NCBI RefSeq assembly: GCF_002531825.1
Contig: NZ_NWSX01000002.1
Coordinates: 62,001 to 126,000 of the forward strand
DNA: 64,000 bases
Reading direction: 5' to 3'
Source of the DNA: Rhizobium sp. J15
GTDB taxonomy: Bacteria; Pseudomonadota; Alphaproteobacteria; Rhizobiales; Rhizobiaceae
In this document: positions 45,878 to 55,879 of the stretch, piece by piece
Layout of the letters: every line of letters begins with the position of its first letter
How positions within the stretch are numbered: the first letter of the stretch is position 1
Made by a program: the position numbers and the translations under genes
Notes under the pieces: generated by a model
What the model was told of the DNA's origin: nothing
Seen by the model: the letters and a program-made list of their open reading frames with translations, nothing else
The model's database searches: none

Positions 45878-47073
45878 ACGCGCTGAACAAATCACCGTTG
45901 CGGGGAGCTGCTGCGGCATTGTTAAGAGATATCGCCACGCGGTTGCGCAAAGGAGTCACCGTTCCGCTGACCGGCGTCAATATTTCCGTAAATGTGGCAC
46001 GCCTTCAGAGCGGTGGCATTGTTTCCCAAGCCGCAATAACGACCGAAGCCTGCGATAAACAGAAAACGCTCGACGATGTGGCTTTAAGGATATTGCGAGG
46101 GCATATACGCGCTGTGCTGGAAAAATGCCCCGAGCTGAAGCGCTTCTATCATCCTCTGCTTGAAAGTAATCTCGAAAAGACAAATGCGTTTCTGGATTTT
46201 TTGAACGATACGCTTGTTGTATTCGAGAATAATGCCCGTGGCGTCCACGTTCGCCGGCAATTGGCGAAACTGCGCGAAAAGATCGGGGAGGACGATGTAG
46301 CGCAGATCGTCAATCAGCAGATTGCCATCAGCGATCTCGACGATGGTGTTATCGAACGTGCTTTGATCCTCATTGACGACCGACAATACGGCGAAAAAGT
46401 CGCAAGTGATGTCCAGGCGTTCGATGATAGCTACGAGGCGTCTCCACCGTTCTTGGCATTTACCAGAAGCAATCTAAACTTCCAGGGAGACGTCCGAGGC
46501 AATAGCCTCGTTTGGTTTTTAAGACAAAATCCAGGCATTATTGCTGGAAAGCGGATACTGCACATCGCACCCGAGGATGTAGTTTCACATTATATTCTGG
46601 AGCATCAACAAGAGCTGAATTGCACCTATGAGACGCTCGACGGCTTCAGTAGCACTGTAGATTATGCGCAGGATATTACGAACCTCCAGTTTTCGACCGG
46701 TATGTTCGATTTGATTATCTGTCATCGGGTTCTGGAACACGTAGTTGACGATCTGAGCGCCATGGCGTCGATGTTCAGAATATTGTCGCCAGGTGGAGTG
46801 CTCGATATATCCGTCCCACAAAGTATGAATCTCGCTACGACGAATGAATGGATCGCGCAGGATTCTACGCATCACGATCACGTTCGCCAATATGGGCGCG
46901 ATTTTGCTTTCCGATTGTGTTCGGTCGGATTCGAAGTTTCGGTTGAGCGAGGTCTATTGGAACGGGATCTAACGGATCACCGCTCGGATGGCACCTATCC
47001 GATGCGCCACTATATTTGCAGGAAGCCGATAGATAGCGTGGATACCGCGAAAGGCGGAGCGTTCGCTTTGTGA
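45874..47073 (+). CDS. SAM-dependent methyltransferase with N-terminal helical domain
   Basis: A 399-residue protein. Residues 1-185 are largely helical and unrecognised. The methyltransferase core follows: AGKRILHIAPEDVVSHYIL near 225, VDYAQDITNLQF near 263, and FDLIICHRVLEHVVDDLSAM then ILSPGGVLDISVP. The H-x-H-x-H run near 325 (STHHDHVRQYG) resembles SAM-MT proteins that lack classical motif I. Both ends overlap neighbours (ATGA; GTGA), so translation is coupled. Confidence 0.78.
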   Translation: MNALNKSPLRGAAAALLRDIATRLRKGVTVPLTGVNISVNVARLQSGGIVSQAAITTEACDKQKTLDDVALRILRGHIRAVLEKCPELKRFYHPLLESNLEKTNAFLDFLNDTLVVFENNARGVHVRRQLAKLREKIGEDDVAQIVNQQIAISDLDDGVIERALILIDDRQYGEKVASDVQAFDDSYEASPPFLAFTRSNLNFQGDVRGNSLVWFLRQNPGIIAGKRILHIAPEDVVSHYILEHQQELNCTYETLDGFSSTVDYAQDITNLQFSTGMFDLIICHRVLEHVVDDLSAMASMFRILSPGGVLDISVPQSMNLATTNEWIAQDSTHHDHVRQYGRDFAFRLCSVGFEVSVERGLLERDLTDHRSDGTYPMRHYICRKPIDSVDTAKGGAFAL

Positions 47074-48395
47074 CAGCCTTCCCTATCTATCTCGTCAATC
47101 CTATTTCCGGTCACGGCCATTTGGATGCCTATGCTCGTCTTTATGCACGGGCTCTCGCCGAACTTGGCCATCAGGTTATTCTGCTTGCTCCTTCGGACGG
47201 TGGAACAACCGCCTATCTCAAGCGCAACACTCCCACCGCGCTCAAAAATTTTCGGTTCTTTTCATTCGATGCACTTGATGATGAGTTGCGCTCACGTAGC
47301 AACAATCCACGCGCCAACCTTTCCACAATTGCACGTGCGCGCCTGGTGTTGGCAGAGGAAGGTTTGTCAGGCATTCATGGCAGGCTTCGCCTGTATTTAT
47401 CACGCATTATCATGCGACTATCCCCCGCTGTGGGGACATTTCTTGGTTTGAACCGGAGCAACCCCCGTATCTCTTTTGCGCCGTTTCCCGGCAGGATCGA
47501 TCTTGCTCGTGAGTGGAGCAATCTTCCCGAGGGGCTGATCTTTTTTCTCTATTTGGACATGATGGCGGAAGATCAGCAAAGCCTTGAAACATTGCATGGC
47601 GATATTTCGCCTTGGGGTGGAATCCTGTTCCATCCAAGAAATAGCGAGAGCCTGCGAAGCAAGGGGCCCGAACAATATCTCCTGACGCCGATGGCACGCG
47701 GAGCGCTTTTTCTCGTCCCCGAAGCGGCGGAGGACTATCGCTCTGCTTGCGATAACCTATCTGTCACGGTCGTTCCTGATGTCGCTGATCTCGAGCCCGC
47801 CGAACAACCGGCCGCCATCGCCCGTAGCATCCGCGCGAGGGCAGCTGGCAGAACGGTCGTTCTGCAGGTCGGAACGCTCACACCGCACAAGGGCATTCTC
47901 GATCTCCTGGAAGTCGTTCCCAGAGCCGATTCTGAACGCTTCTTCTTCGCTTTCGTCGGCAAGGTCTACGAGGAGGCATTCGGCGACGACGCCGGCCGGG
48001 TCAGGGATTTCTTTTCCAATCCTCCTGAAAACGTTCTCGTGTACAATGGCTTCATCGATGATGAACGCGACTACAATTCGATCGTCGCCTCAGCCGACGT
48101 CGCCTTTGCCGTGTATCGGAATTTTCCAAGCTCCAGCAATATCCTGACAAAGGCCGCCGAATTCAATATCCCCCTTCTCGTCAGTGATCGTTACATGATG
48201 GGGCAACTGATCCGTGAATACGACATTGGCATCGCTGTGCCCGAGGGCAACTCGGACCGCATTCTGACCGGTCTAACAACGGCTGCGGAACGCGAATGGC
48301 CCAGTGAGAATTTTCAAGCCTATGTTCGCGAGCGATCGATCGAACGGTTGAAAATGGTGCTCGGAGAGGCAATAAGAACTTGGCACATGCGGTAA
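47070..48395 (+). CDS. GT4-type glycosyltransferase
   Basis: A 441-residue GT-B transferase starting at a GTG that overlaps the previous stop. The N-terminal domain opens YLVNPISGHGHLDAYARLYA and ALAELGHQVILLAPSD, typical of acceptor-side GT4 folds. The donor half has VVLQVGTLTPHKGILDLLE near 268, VYNGFIDDERDYNSIVASAD near 325 and the terminal FPSSSNILTKAAEFNIPLLV. Probably adds an O-antigen residue at the cytoplasmic membrane. Sugar and linkage unknown. Confidence 0.85.
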   Translation: MTAFPIYLVNPISGHGHLDAYARLYARALAELGHQVILLAPSDGGTTAYLKRNTPTALKNFRFFSFDALDDELRSRSNNPRANLSTIARARLVLAEEGLSGIHGRLRLYLSRIIMRLSPAVGTFLGLNRSNPRISFAPFPGRIDLAREWSNLPEGLIFFLYLDMMAEDQQSLETLHGDISPWGGILFHPRNSESLRSKGPEQYLLTPMARGALFLVPEAAEDYRSACDNLSVTVVPDVADLEPAEQPAAIARSIRARAAGRTVVLQVGTLTPHKGILDLLEVVPRADSERFFFAFVGKVYEEAFGDDAGRVRDFFSNPPENVLVYNGFIDDERDYNSIVASADVAFAVYRNFPSSSNILTKAAEFNIPLLVSDRYMMGQLIREYDIGIAVPEGNSDRILTGLTTAAEREWPSENFQAYVRERSIERLKMVLGEAIRTWHMR

Positions 48396-48440
48396 ATGCC
48401 ATTAGGTAGCGCCGACTTGGATATCGGAAAGCAGAGCAGA

Positions 48441-49490
48441 ATGAAGACTGTAATTGTTACTGGCGGCTGTGGATTTATCGGTTCCCACTTCATCGAGGTT
48501 CTTCTTGAGAAGGGATATCGCGTCGTCAATGTCGACGCTTTGACCTATGCCGGTGACCCCATCAATACGCGGAGCTTCGCCGACAAGGACAACTATGCCT
48601 TTCTGCACGCCGACATTGGCGACAGCGCTCTGATTGCGGATGCTCTATATAAGTTTCGTCCGCATATGGTTTTCAATCTGGCGGCGGAAAGCCACGTGGA
48701 CCGCTCGATCGACAACGCGACACCTTTCCTTACAACAAACGTCATTGCAGTCCACAGCCTCCTCGATACCTGCCTTGTTTACTGGCGCAAGCTAAGCGAG
48801 ATCGAAAAGGCCGAGTTTCTCTTCGTCCAGATGTCGACCGACGAAGTCTATGGCTCCATCAGCGAAGGCGTCTTCACCGAAGAAAGCAATTATGCTCCCA
48901 ATTCGCCCTATGCAGCATCGAAGGCCGCCGGCGATCACCTTACACGGAGCTACCGGGTAACCTATGGCTTGCCTACGGCGATCGTGCATGCCTCCAATAC
49001 CTATGGTCCGCGTCAGTTTCCAGAAAAGCTCATACCGCATATGATTGCTTCGGCATTGGCCGGTAAACAGCTTCCGGTTTACGGAGCCGGCGACCAGGTT
49101 CGCGACTGGATGTATGTAGGCGACGTTGCGCGAGGGCTCGAGTATGTGGTCGCGGAAGGCAAAACTGGAGGCGTATACAATTTCGCCGGCGGACAGGAAC
49201 GTCGCAACATCGATACCGTCAAATCAATCTGTGCGATCCTCGATACGCTTGTTCCAAAGCAAGAATCCTACGCCGGATCCATCAGCCACGTTACGGACCG
49301 GCCGGGCCACGACGCGCGTTACGCCATGAGCAGTGAGAATGTCGGGCGTCTATTTGGGTGGAAGCCCGAGACCGCCTTCGAAGATGGTCTTGCAAAGACA
49401 GTCAGTTGGTATCTCGAAAATGGCAGCTGGATGGATTATATCCGCAACCGAGGATATTCCATACAGCGCATCGGGGGCGCCGATACATGA
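48441..49490 (+). CDS. rmlB: dTDP-glucose 4,6-dehydratase
   Basis: Converts dTDP-glucose to dTDP-4-keto-6-deoxyglucose. The 349-residue extended SDR has the NAD motif with Gly8, Gly11 and Gly14, the catalytic T133-D134-E135 and Y157-x-x-x-K161, and the family text [10 protein letters not shown] and [15 protein letters not shown] 48441 (MKTVIVTG) is chosen over ATG 48396. The stop overlaps rmlA (ATGA), as in many rml loci. Here it feeds a 3-amino sugar, because no rmlC/rmlD is visible. Confidence 0.95.
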   Translation: MKTVIVTGGCGFIGSHFIEVLLEKGYRVVNVDALTYAGDPINTRSFADKDNYAFLHADIGDSALIADALYKFRPHMVFNLAAESHVDRSIDNATPFLTTNVIAVHSLLDTCLVYWRKLSEIEKAEFLFVQMSTDEVYGSISEGVFTEESNYAPNSPYAASKAAGDHLTRSYRVTYGLPTAIVHASNTYGPRQFPEKLIPHMIASALAGKQLPVYGAGDQVRDWMYVGDVARGLEYVVAEGKTGGVYNFAGGQERRNIDTVKSICAILDTLVPKQESYAGSISHVTDRPGHDARYAMSSENVGRLFGWKPETAFEDGLAKTVSWYLENGSWMDYIRNRGYSIQRIGGADT

Positions 49491-50359
49491 GACGCGGCAT
49501 TGTTTTGGCAGGCGGCAGCGGAACCCGACTTGCACCTTTGACGACGGCGGTGAGCAAACAATTGCTGCCGATCTACGACAAACCGATGATATATTATTCG
49601 CTTTCGGCGCTGCTGTTGAGCGATATCCGAGAGATTTTAATAATCTCGACCCCGCGCGACCTTCCGCTGTTCCAGCATCTTCTTGGAGACGGCGCACGCT
49701 TTGGAATCAGTTTGCACTATGCGGTCCAGGAAAATCCAAACGGCCTAGCGGAAGCCTTCATCATCGGAGAGAAGTTTCTGGATGGCTTGCCCAGCGCACT
49801 GGTTCTCGGCGATAATGTTTTCTACGGCGAAGGGTTTTCGGATCATCTGATGACCGCGAGCAGCCGGACGCGAGGGGCGACGGTCTTCAGCTATCCTGTT
49901 CAGAACCCGAGAGATTTTGGCGTCGTTTCCTTCGGCGCCGATGGGCGGGCTTTGGCAATCGAGGAAAAGCCGGAAAAGCCGAAGTCTAACGCCGCCGTAG
50001 TCGGCCTTTACTTTTATGATGAACGTGTCGTGCAGTTTGCGCATGAACTTACGCCTTCGGCACGTGGAGAGCTTGAGATAACCGACATCAACAAGCGCTA
50101 TCTCGAAATTGGCGACCTTTATGTCGAGCAGCTTGGCCGCGGATTCGCCTGGCTCGATACCGGTACCTTCACATCGATGCTTGACGCGACCAACTTTGTC
50201 GCGACACTGCAGCGCCGCCAGGGTTTGCGCATCGCCTGTCTTGAAGAAATCGCATTCCGAAAGGGCTGGATTTCTGAAACCGACCTGCTCTCTCATGCCG
50301 AACGCTACAAGAACAGCGAGTACGGCAAATATGTACTGGAACTTCCTAATTTCGTTTGA
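49487..50359 (+). CDS. rmlA: Glucose-1-phosphate thymidylyltransferase
   Basis: Makes dTDP-glucose from dTTP and glucose-1-phosphate. The 290 residues match the RmlA short class. The [11 protein letters not shown] loop (9-19), [17 protein letters not shown] near 23, LGDNVFYG near 109, EEKPEKPKS near 163 and [10 protein letters not shown] near 225 are all intact. Start ATG 49487 overlaps the rmlB stop by four bases; a longer in-frame start at 49358 lies inside rmlB and is rejected. Confidence 0.96.
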   Translation: MRRGIVLAGGSGTRLAPLTTAVSKQLLPIYDKPMIYYSLSALLLSDIREILIISTPRDLPLFQHLLGDGARFGISLHYAVQENPNGLAEAFIIGEKFLDGLPSALVLGDNVFYGEGFSDHLMTASSRTRGATVFSYPVQNPRDFGVVSFGADGRALAIEEKPEKPKSNAAVVGLYFYDERVVQFAHELTPSARGELEITDINKRYLEIGDLYVEQLGRGFAWLDTGTFTSMLDATNFVATLQRRQGLRIACLEEIAFRKGWISETDLLSHAERYKNSEYGKYVLELPNFV

Positions 50360-50380
50360 GAGAGACTGAGTGTCCGAGCA

Positions 50381-51340
50381 ATGACCGTTCATTTCTGCAC
50401 GCTGTTCGACATGCGCTACGCGACACGCGGGCTGGCCATGCTTGAAAGCCTTCATGCCAGCTTCAAGGGCCACATGACGGTCACCATTCTCGCGATGGAC
50501 GATCGAGTGCCGGCGTTGATCCAAACAATGGGCCGTGCAGAATGGAAGGTCCTAACTGTTGATATGATGGGCGATGCTGAGCTGATCACAACTCGCAATA
50601 CCCGTCCGCATCGGGAGTTCTGCTGGACGTGCGCTCCAGCATTTTCAGCGCATATAGTCAATCAAAGCAAAGACGGTGACCTCGTCGTCTATGTCGATGC
50701 CGATTTGTTCTTTTTCGGGTCTCCACAGGTCCTTCTGGATGAACTTGCCGATGACGGCACAATTCTCATTCACGAGCATCGCTATTCAGCTGACCGTTTG
50801 CACTACGAACCTTCTTCCGGTCGTTTCAACGTCGGCTTCGTCGCGTTCCGTGTCGGTGATGAAGCGCGAAGCTGCGTGAGCCGCTGGCGCCAGCAGGTTC
50901 TCGACAAGTGTGTTCTCGATCCGGAAAACGGCTACTGCGGTGACCAGGGATATCTGAACGAATGGCCATCGCTCTATCCGGGATTACGCATTCTCAAGAA
51001 TCTCGGCGGGGGAGTTGCGCCGTGGAATCTCGTAACCTACACGGTTGGCGGGGATGCAGCGCAGCCGGTAGTCGATGACGCTCCCGTCGTGTTTTTCCAC
51101 TATCATGCGTTTCGGACGGTATCCGTAGCAGGGCTCGCACATATCGCAGCCATTCCCGCATGGGGATATGATTTTTCAAAATCAGCGAAGCGTCTTCTCT
51201 TTGCCAATTATGCAAGCCGGATTCGGAAGATCAGTTACCAAGCCAGAAAGGCCGGGTTCATGACTGCGGCGGATACAAGTCATCCGCTAAGGGATGCCAT
51301 CCGCTCCTGGCTAGGTGGTAATCTTATTTTAGCGATCTAG
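50381..51340 (+). CDS. GT-A-type glycosyltransferase (copy 1 of a paralogous pair)
   Basis: A 319-residue protein with a GT-A look. It opens FCTLFDMRYATRGLAMLESL, has a D106-x-D108 metal motif in VVYVDADLFFF, and ends its core with CGDQGYLNEWPSLYPG and GGGVAPWNL. These blocks recur in the gene at 60949-61920. The layout resembles GT8-like or nucleotide-diphospho-sugar transferase families. Sugar unknown; it follows rmlA, so a dTDP-sugar donor is a possibility only. Confidence 0.8.
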   Translation: MTVHFCTLFDMRYATRGLAMLESLHASFKGHMTVTILAMDDRVPALIQTMGRAEWKVLTVDMMGDAELITTRNTRPHREFCWTCAPAFSAHIVNQSKDGDLVVYVDADLFFFGSPQVLLDELADDGTILIHEHRYSADRLHYEPSSGRFNVGFVAFRVGDEARSCVSRWRQQVLDKCVLDPENGYCGDQGYLNEWPSLYPGLRILKNLGGGVAPWNLVTYTVGGDAAQPVVDDAPVVFFHYHAFRTVSVAGLAHIAAIPAWGYDFSKSAKRLLFANYASRIRKISYQARKAGFMTAADTSHPLRDAIRSWLGGNLILAI

Positions 51341-51400
51341 ACGCAGTCGACCCGAACCGGGGTTCCCGGGGTGGCCTGACGCGAAAATATGAGGGGTGAG

Positions 51401-52297
51401 ATGGCAAACGCAAGACAGGTGATCGTTCGATTACTACCGCCAATTCTCGCCGATCTTCTGCGCGCCGCAAAGCATCGTGTCGGACATGCCAACTCTTTCA
51501 AAGAAGCTTTGGGAAATGCCGTCTCCGGGGAAAGGCCTGAATGGGAAGCCGTCCCCGCCGATCGGTGGACCGCAAGCAATGGTTGGCTTCATCCTTCGAT
51601 TGTGGCAACGCAGATCGAGAAGTGGCGAGAGTTCTCGCGATCTATCCAAAGTCCGGAACCCTTCGGCAAGTCTCACGAGGCCAATCCCGAAGCCGCTATC
51701 AATATCAGTGCCCATAACATTACCATGACGTTCGGCTATGCTGTCGGTAGGGTCGTCGTTGAAAAACAAAGCGGCGATGCAACGCGACTTCTCGACTGGG
51801 GCGGCGGGATCGGCCACTATGCCTCACTTGCACGCGAGCTGTTTCCCGGTGTTCATTTTGACTATGTAATCCGAGAACTCGAGACTTTGGCAGAGGCAGG
51901 TCGGCCACTTTTGCCGCAGGTTCGCTTTCTTTGCGATGATGACCAGGCGCTGTCGCAATCTTATGATTTGATCTTTGCCAGCAGCTCGCTGCAGTACAGC
52001 CGAGATATTTATGGCCTTCTGTCGAAGATGGCAGAAAGCGGCAGCCGGTGGATAATGGTCTGTCGTATGCCGTTCATCGATCATGCGGACGATTTCGTCG
52101 TGCTGCAGCGTCCGCATCGCTATGGCTATAATACCGAATACACAGGCTGGTTTCTCAATCGCTTCAAATTTATCGACTTTATGAAAGCGAAAGGCTATCG
52201 GCTTGATCGGGAATTTCTGAACGACGAACGCCCCTTTGTGCCAAATGCAGTAGAACAGTGCACTTACAGGGGCTATCTGTTTGAAAAGATACGCTGA
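51401..52297 (+). CDS. TIGR04325-type methyltransferase
   Basis: A 298-residue protein resembling the TIGR04325 putative methyltransferases. SAM-motif text is RLLDWGGGIGHYASLARELF near 128, VIRELETLAEAG (motif II) and LIFASSSLQYSRD near 195. ATG 51401 is preferred: GAGGGGTGAG directly precedes it. An ATG at 51389 has no ribosome site. It sits between the rml genes and the aminotransferase, so it may methylate the 3-amino sugar (inference). Confidence 0.8.
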   Translation: MANARQVIVRLLPPILADLLRAAKHRVGHANSFKEALGNAVSGERPEWEAVPADRWTASNGWLHPSIVATQIEKWREFSRSIQSPEPFGKSHEANPEAAINISAHNITMTFGYAVGRVVVEKQSGDATRLLDWGGGIGHYASLARELFPGVHFDYVIRELETLAEAGRPLLPQVRFLCDDDQALSQSYDLIFASSSLQYSRDIYGLLSKMAESGSRWIMVCRMPFIDHADDFVVLQRPHRYGYNTEYTGWFLNRFKFIDFMKAKGYRLDREFLNDERPFVPNAVEQCTYRGYLFEKIR

Positions 52298-52375
52298 CGT
52301 CAGCGTTGGTCTTACGAGGATGGCCAGCCAGTTTGTCGGCAGGAACTGAACGTTTTTGAAGGGAGATTTCTTCTC

Positions 52376-53506
52376 GTGGACGCAGTGACGGAAAGCACAG
52401 TCGGCCTTGCCGATCCGAGACGCGATCTTGCTCGATTTGAAGACCAGTTGGTTGAGGCCGCAAGACGTGTCATTGCCAGCGGCTTCTACATCAATGGAAC
52501 CGAGGTACGCTTTTTCGAAGAAACGATGGGACGGGCTCTCGGTCTCGAATCGCCGGTCGTCGGTGTCGGCAGCGGAACGGATGCGCTGATCATGGCGTTG
52601 CTTGCAGCCGGCATTGGTTCTGGCGACGAAGTCATCGTCCCCTCGCATACGGCAGGTCCCAGCGTCGCCGCCATTCGTGCAGTTCTTGCCACTCCAGTGT
52701 TCGTCGACGTCGAGGCAGATACTGCCTGTGTCGATCCCGATTGCGTAGCGCAGGCTGTATCGCCGAGGACCAAAGCTATTCTGGCCGTTCACCTTTACGG
52801 CCATCCCGCGGATATGGATCGGCTAAAGCCAATAGCGAAACGTCACGACCTCGTCCTTATCGAAGATTGTGCGCAGGCGCAGGGTGCGCTACTCCATGAT
52901 CGACCCGTGGGCTCGATTGGGGACCTCGGCTGCTTCTCTTTTTACCCGACGAAGAATCTCGGCGCCATTGGCGATGGCGGCGCGGTCAGCGGCAGCAAAG
53001 AACGGCTGAAAATCGTTCGCAAGCTCAGAACCTATGGCTGGAGCGAGCCTCAATATTCTGATCTCGCGCTCGGGCGCTGTTCCCGCCTTGACGAAATTCA
53101 GGCCGCCTTCCTCAACGTGAAGTTTTCGACGTTGGACACAGACGTCAAGAGCAGGCGGCGCATCGCTGAAATATATAAGAATCGGCTTTCTGATCTGCCG
53201 ATCGAGCTACCTGTAGAACGGCCTGGGGCCTATCACGCCTACCATCTCTTCGTCGTCAAGACGGCTTCCCGTGATCCGCTTCGTGAATATCTTTCTAGGG
53301 CTGGCATCATGACAGGGCTTCACTATCCATTCCCTGTGCATGTCCAGCCGGGCCTTTCCCAAGGTGCACGCACTGCGGGCTCGCTCGTCGTAACGCTTGA
53401 TCTTCAAGCAAAAATCCTGAGCCTGCCGCTCTTCGTCACCATGACAGATGCAGAGATCGAAAGGGTTGTCACAAGCGTGCAAGATTTCTTCCGTGGCAGG
53501 CATTGA
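52376..53506 (+). CDS. DegT/DnrJ/EryC1 sugar aminotransferase (FdtB/QdtB-like)
   Basis: A 376-residue PLP enzyme. The Schiff-base lysine is K193 in SFYPTKNLGAIGDGG; the PLP-ring and phosphate regions are visible as GSGTDALIMAL (66) and IEDCAQAQGA (162). With the ketoisomerase next door it probably transaminates dTDP-3-keto-6-deoxyhexose to the 3-amino sugar. GTG 52376 lies 10 bases after GGGAG. A single base separates its stop from the next ATG. Confidence 0.9.
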   Translation: MDAVTESTVGLADPRRDLARFEDQLVEAARRVIASGFYINGTEVRFFEETMGRALGLESPVVGVGSGTDALIMALLAAGIGSGDEVIVPSHTAGPSVAAIRAVLATPVFVDVEADTACVDPDCVAQAVSPRTKAILAVHLYGHPADMDRLKPIAKRHDLVLIEDCAQAQGALLHDRPVGSIGDLGCFSFYPTKNLGAIGDGGAVSGSKERLKIVRKLRTYGWSEPQYSDLALGRCSRLDEIQAAFLNVKFSTLDTDVKSRRRIAEIYKNRLSDLPIELPVERPGAYHAYHLFVVKTASRDPLREYLSRAGIMTGLHYPFPVHVQPGLSQGARTAGSLVVTLDLQAKILSLPLFVTMTDAEIERVVTSVQDFFRGRH

Positions 53507-53507
53507 G

Positions 53508-53936
53508 ATGGCCGGCACAGCTCTCGATAAGATTACACGTGGAAAGGTCAGCCTATTCAAAGATGCCCGCGGAGCACTTGGGGTGGTCGATTTTTCCAAA
53601 GAGATTCCTTTTACGCCGGTACGAATGTTCTGGATTCATGATGTGCCGACAGGCGGACAACGTGGCGCCCACGCACACAAAGCCTGCACCCAGTTCATCA
53701 TATGTGGCCAAGGGCAAATAGAAATCGACGCGTTTGACGGCACGCGGAGAGAGGAAATCAAGCTATCCGCAGGCGAATATGTCAACCTCGTTCCCGGTAT
53801 CTTCGCGACGCTGACCTTTCCCCAGGAACATTCAACAGTGACGGTACTTTGCGACCGTCCGTACGAAGCAGATGATTATATCTACGACGCAGAGATGCTT
53901 GCGAGAGGTTCTATCGTTGCGGATGGGCGCAAGTGA
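53508..53936 (+). CDS. dTDP-4-oxo-6-deoxyglucose 3,4-ketoisomerase (FdtA/QdtA-like)
   Basis: A 142-residue cupin of the FdtA/WxcM-C group. The active-site pair H55-x-H57 lies in RGAHAHKACTQF, and VPTGGQRG, AGEYVNLVPGIFATLTF and the final DDYI are typical. It isomerises the 4-keto product of RmlB to the 3-keto sugar. FdtA and QdtA differ only in C4 stereochemistry and I cannot tell which applies. ATG 53508 is used; a longer frame (53448) lies inside the aminotransferase gene. Confidence 0.9.
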   Translation: MAGTALDKITRGKVSLFKDARGALGVVDFSKEIPFTPVRMFWIHDVPTGGQRGAHAHKACTQFIICGQGQIEIDAFDGTRREEIKLSAGEYVNLVPGIFATLTFPQEHSTVTVLCDRPYEADDYIYDAEMLARGSIVADGRK

Positions 53937-54781
53937 ACTTCAGTGTTTTCGTGCTTGTTCCCGTCTTCAACAGGCTGCACCATACCCAAACGATGGTGGA
54001 GTGCCTACGCGCTCAGGAAACCGAGGCAAAGCTCGTCATTGTCATCATAAATGACGGATCAACCGACGGGACAGCCGAATATCTCGCCGAGCAACCCGAC
54101 CTGGTCGAACTGAAGGGTGACGGCACTCTATTTTGGGGCGGGGCTATGGAGCGTGGCCTGCAATACGCGCTGCCACGCTGCTCGGAAGACGACTACATTC
54201 TGTTCCTGAACAATGATACGTATTTTGCTCCCGGATATGTCGACGCTCTCGTTCGAGCGAGTCGGGAGAATGGCGATGCCGCAGTTGGCAGCATGATTCA
54301 TGATGCGAATGTCCAGCCGCCGCTTGTTAGCATCGGGGCTCGCGTCAATGTGGCTCGGATACGGGTTACGGATATCATCGACGAACTTTCGGCTGCCGAG
54401 CGGACTGATCCAGCGGAATTCTATTTTCCTGATGCTCTTTCCGGGCGGGGCACATTATTTCCAGCTGTCATCTTCAGACAGTATGGAACTTTGGTACCGA
54501 AGCTCTTGCCACATTATTTTGCGGACTACGAATTGTCGATGCGCTTCCGACGCAAAGGAGTGCGGCTGGTAGTATCTCGTGATGGTTTCGTCATCTCCCC
54601 TCCGATCTACGGGAACTCAACGGAAGGAATGACCTTAACGGAGCGACTTTTCAGCATTCGCTCTTCGAGAAACCTGCGCCATACCCTGACGTTCTTTTGC
54701 TTGGTGGGAACACCAATGCAACGTCTGACTGCACCTTTACGGCTGCTTGCTAAAGCTATATGGCAGGGCGTCAGACGATAG
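53933..54781 (+). CDS. GT2-type glycosyltransferase
   Basis: A 282-residue GT-A transferase starting at a GTG that overlaps the ketoisomerase stop. It opens VFVLVPVFNRLHHTQTMVE, has IINDGSTDGTAEYL near 40, LFWGGAMERGL near 66 and the metal motif in ILFLNNDTYFAPGY near 90. Distal text ALPHYFADYELSMRFRRKG is typical of rhamnosyl/fucosyl GT2 proteins. Coupling to the aminosugar genes suggests that it may transfer that sugar (inference). Confidence 0.87.
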   Translation: MNFSVFVLVPVFNRLHHTQTMVECLRAQETEAKLVIVIINDGSTDGTAEYLAEQPDLVELKGDGTLFWGGAMERGLQYALPRCSEDDYILFLNNDTYFAPGYVDALVRASRENGDAAVGSMIHDANVQPPLVSIGARVNVARIRVTDIIDELSAAERTDPAEFYFPDALSGRGTLFPAVIFRQYGTLVPKLLPHYFADYELSMRFRRKGVRLVVSRDGFVISPPIYGNSTEGMTLTERLFSIRSSRNLRHTLTFFCLVGTPMQRLTAPLRLLAKAIWQGVRR

Positions 54782-54807
54782 GTATTTGAGAGCGAGACGG
54801 AATTTTC

Positions 54808-55809
54808 ATGGCGGCAGGGAACATCGGGGCATGTATCGCGTGTGGCGGTAAGAACGAGCCTTTCATCGATCGCATCTGGGATGATCGTTATGGCAGCCCG
54901 GGGATATTCTCTGTCTTGAAATGCGAGAATTGCGGCCAGATGGTCACCGCCCCCCCTTTGTCGGAAGCTGATCTTCCCGATCTCTACAGTCGCTACTACC
55001 CACGTGGCAACGTCGATTTTGGCGCGATCGAGCGTGAAGCAGCGGCGGTGACGATGCCTGGAGCATCTGAGAAAAGGCATCGTGAAGGCACGGACAATCA
55101 AGGACACTATGCCGTGCTACCTGGACAAACTGTCCTCGACATTGGCTGCGGCTCGTGTGTTTCACTGCTTGAGGTTCGCAATCTCGGCGGTACGGCGTTT
55201 GGCGTCGAGGCGGATCCGAACGTGCGGGCGATCGCCGAGCATTTCGGCCTGAATGTTCATATCGGCAATATTCACGATAATCCCTTTCCCGGTCAAACAT
55301 TCGATTTGATCGTACTCAACCAGGTCATTGAACATGTTCCCGAGCCCTTGGCGCTGTTACGTCTTGTGCGCGAGCGGCTAGCTCCGGGTGGCAAGGTTAT
55401 TCTTGCATTTCCGAATACCGGATCGCTAAACCGGAAGTTTTCCCGTGGGAAGTGGATCAATTGGCATATTCCGTACCATTTGCACCATTACAATAAGAAG
55501 TCTTTCGGGCTCATCGCTGCCAAGACCGGCTATCGCGTCGCCAGCATGAAGACGATTACACCGAATGTGTGGACGATCCTGCAGTTGCGGGCATTTGGTG
55601 ACGTTGCTGCCGAGGGTCAAGCATCCTCCGCATGGACGGGTCGAGGTCCTTCCGTTCCCTCGACGAGTTCGTTCGCTATGCGGTGGAAAAACCGCTTCGC
55701 ATCGCGTGTTTCCGGTACGGCGGGCAGAACAATGACGTACGTCAACAGACTAGTGGACCGCCTGGGCTTCGGCGACAGCCTTCTCGTCGTTCTGCAAAAG
55801 CAAGACTGA
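54808..55809 (+). CDS. SAM methyltransferase with N-terminal zinc-ribbon
   Basis: A 333-residue protein. An N-terminal CxxC...CxxC ribbon (CIACGG near 9, CENCGQ near 39) precedes a methyltransferase core with VLDIGCGSCVSLLEV near 112, LIVLNQVIEHVPEP near 170 and RLAPGGKVILAFPNTGS near 192. This architecture matches sugar methyltransferases such as the methyltransf_13-C-methyl or methyltransf_23 groups. A C-methylation role is possible but unproven. Confidence 0.85.
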   Translation: MAAGNIGACIACGGKNEPFIDRIWDDRYGSPGIFSVLKCENCGQMVTAPPLSEADLPDLYSRYYPRGNVDFGAIEREAAAVTMPGASEKRHREGTDNQGHYAVLPGQTVLDIGCGSCVSLLEVRNLGGTAFGVEADPNVRAIAEHFGLNVHIGNIHDNPFPGQTFDLIVLNQVIEHVPEPLALLRLVRERLAPGGKVILAFPNTGSLNRKFSRGKWINWHIPYHLHHYNKKSFGLIAAKTGYRVASMKTITPNVWTILQLRAFGDVAAEGQASSAWTGRGPSVPSTSSFAMRWKNRFASRVSGTAGRTMTYVNRLVDRLGFGDSLLVVLQKQD

Positions 55810-55879
55810 GAGCCAGGCTTCAATAGCTCGTGCAGCTGTCGATCGGCTAAGTGAACGGCAGCAAAGGAAGCAGATTCGG

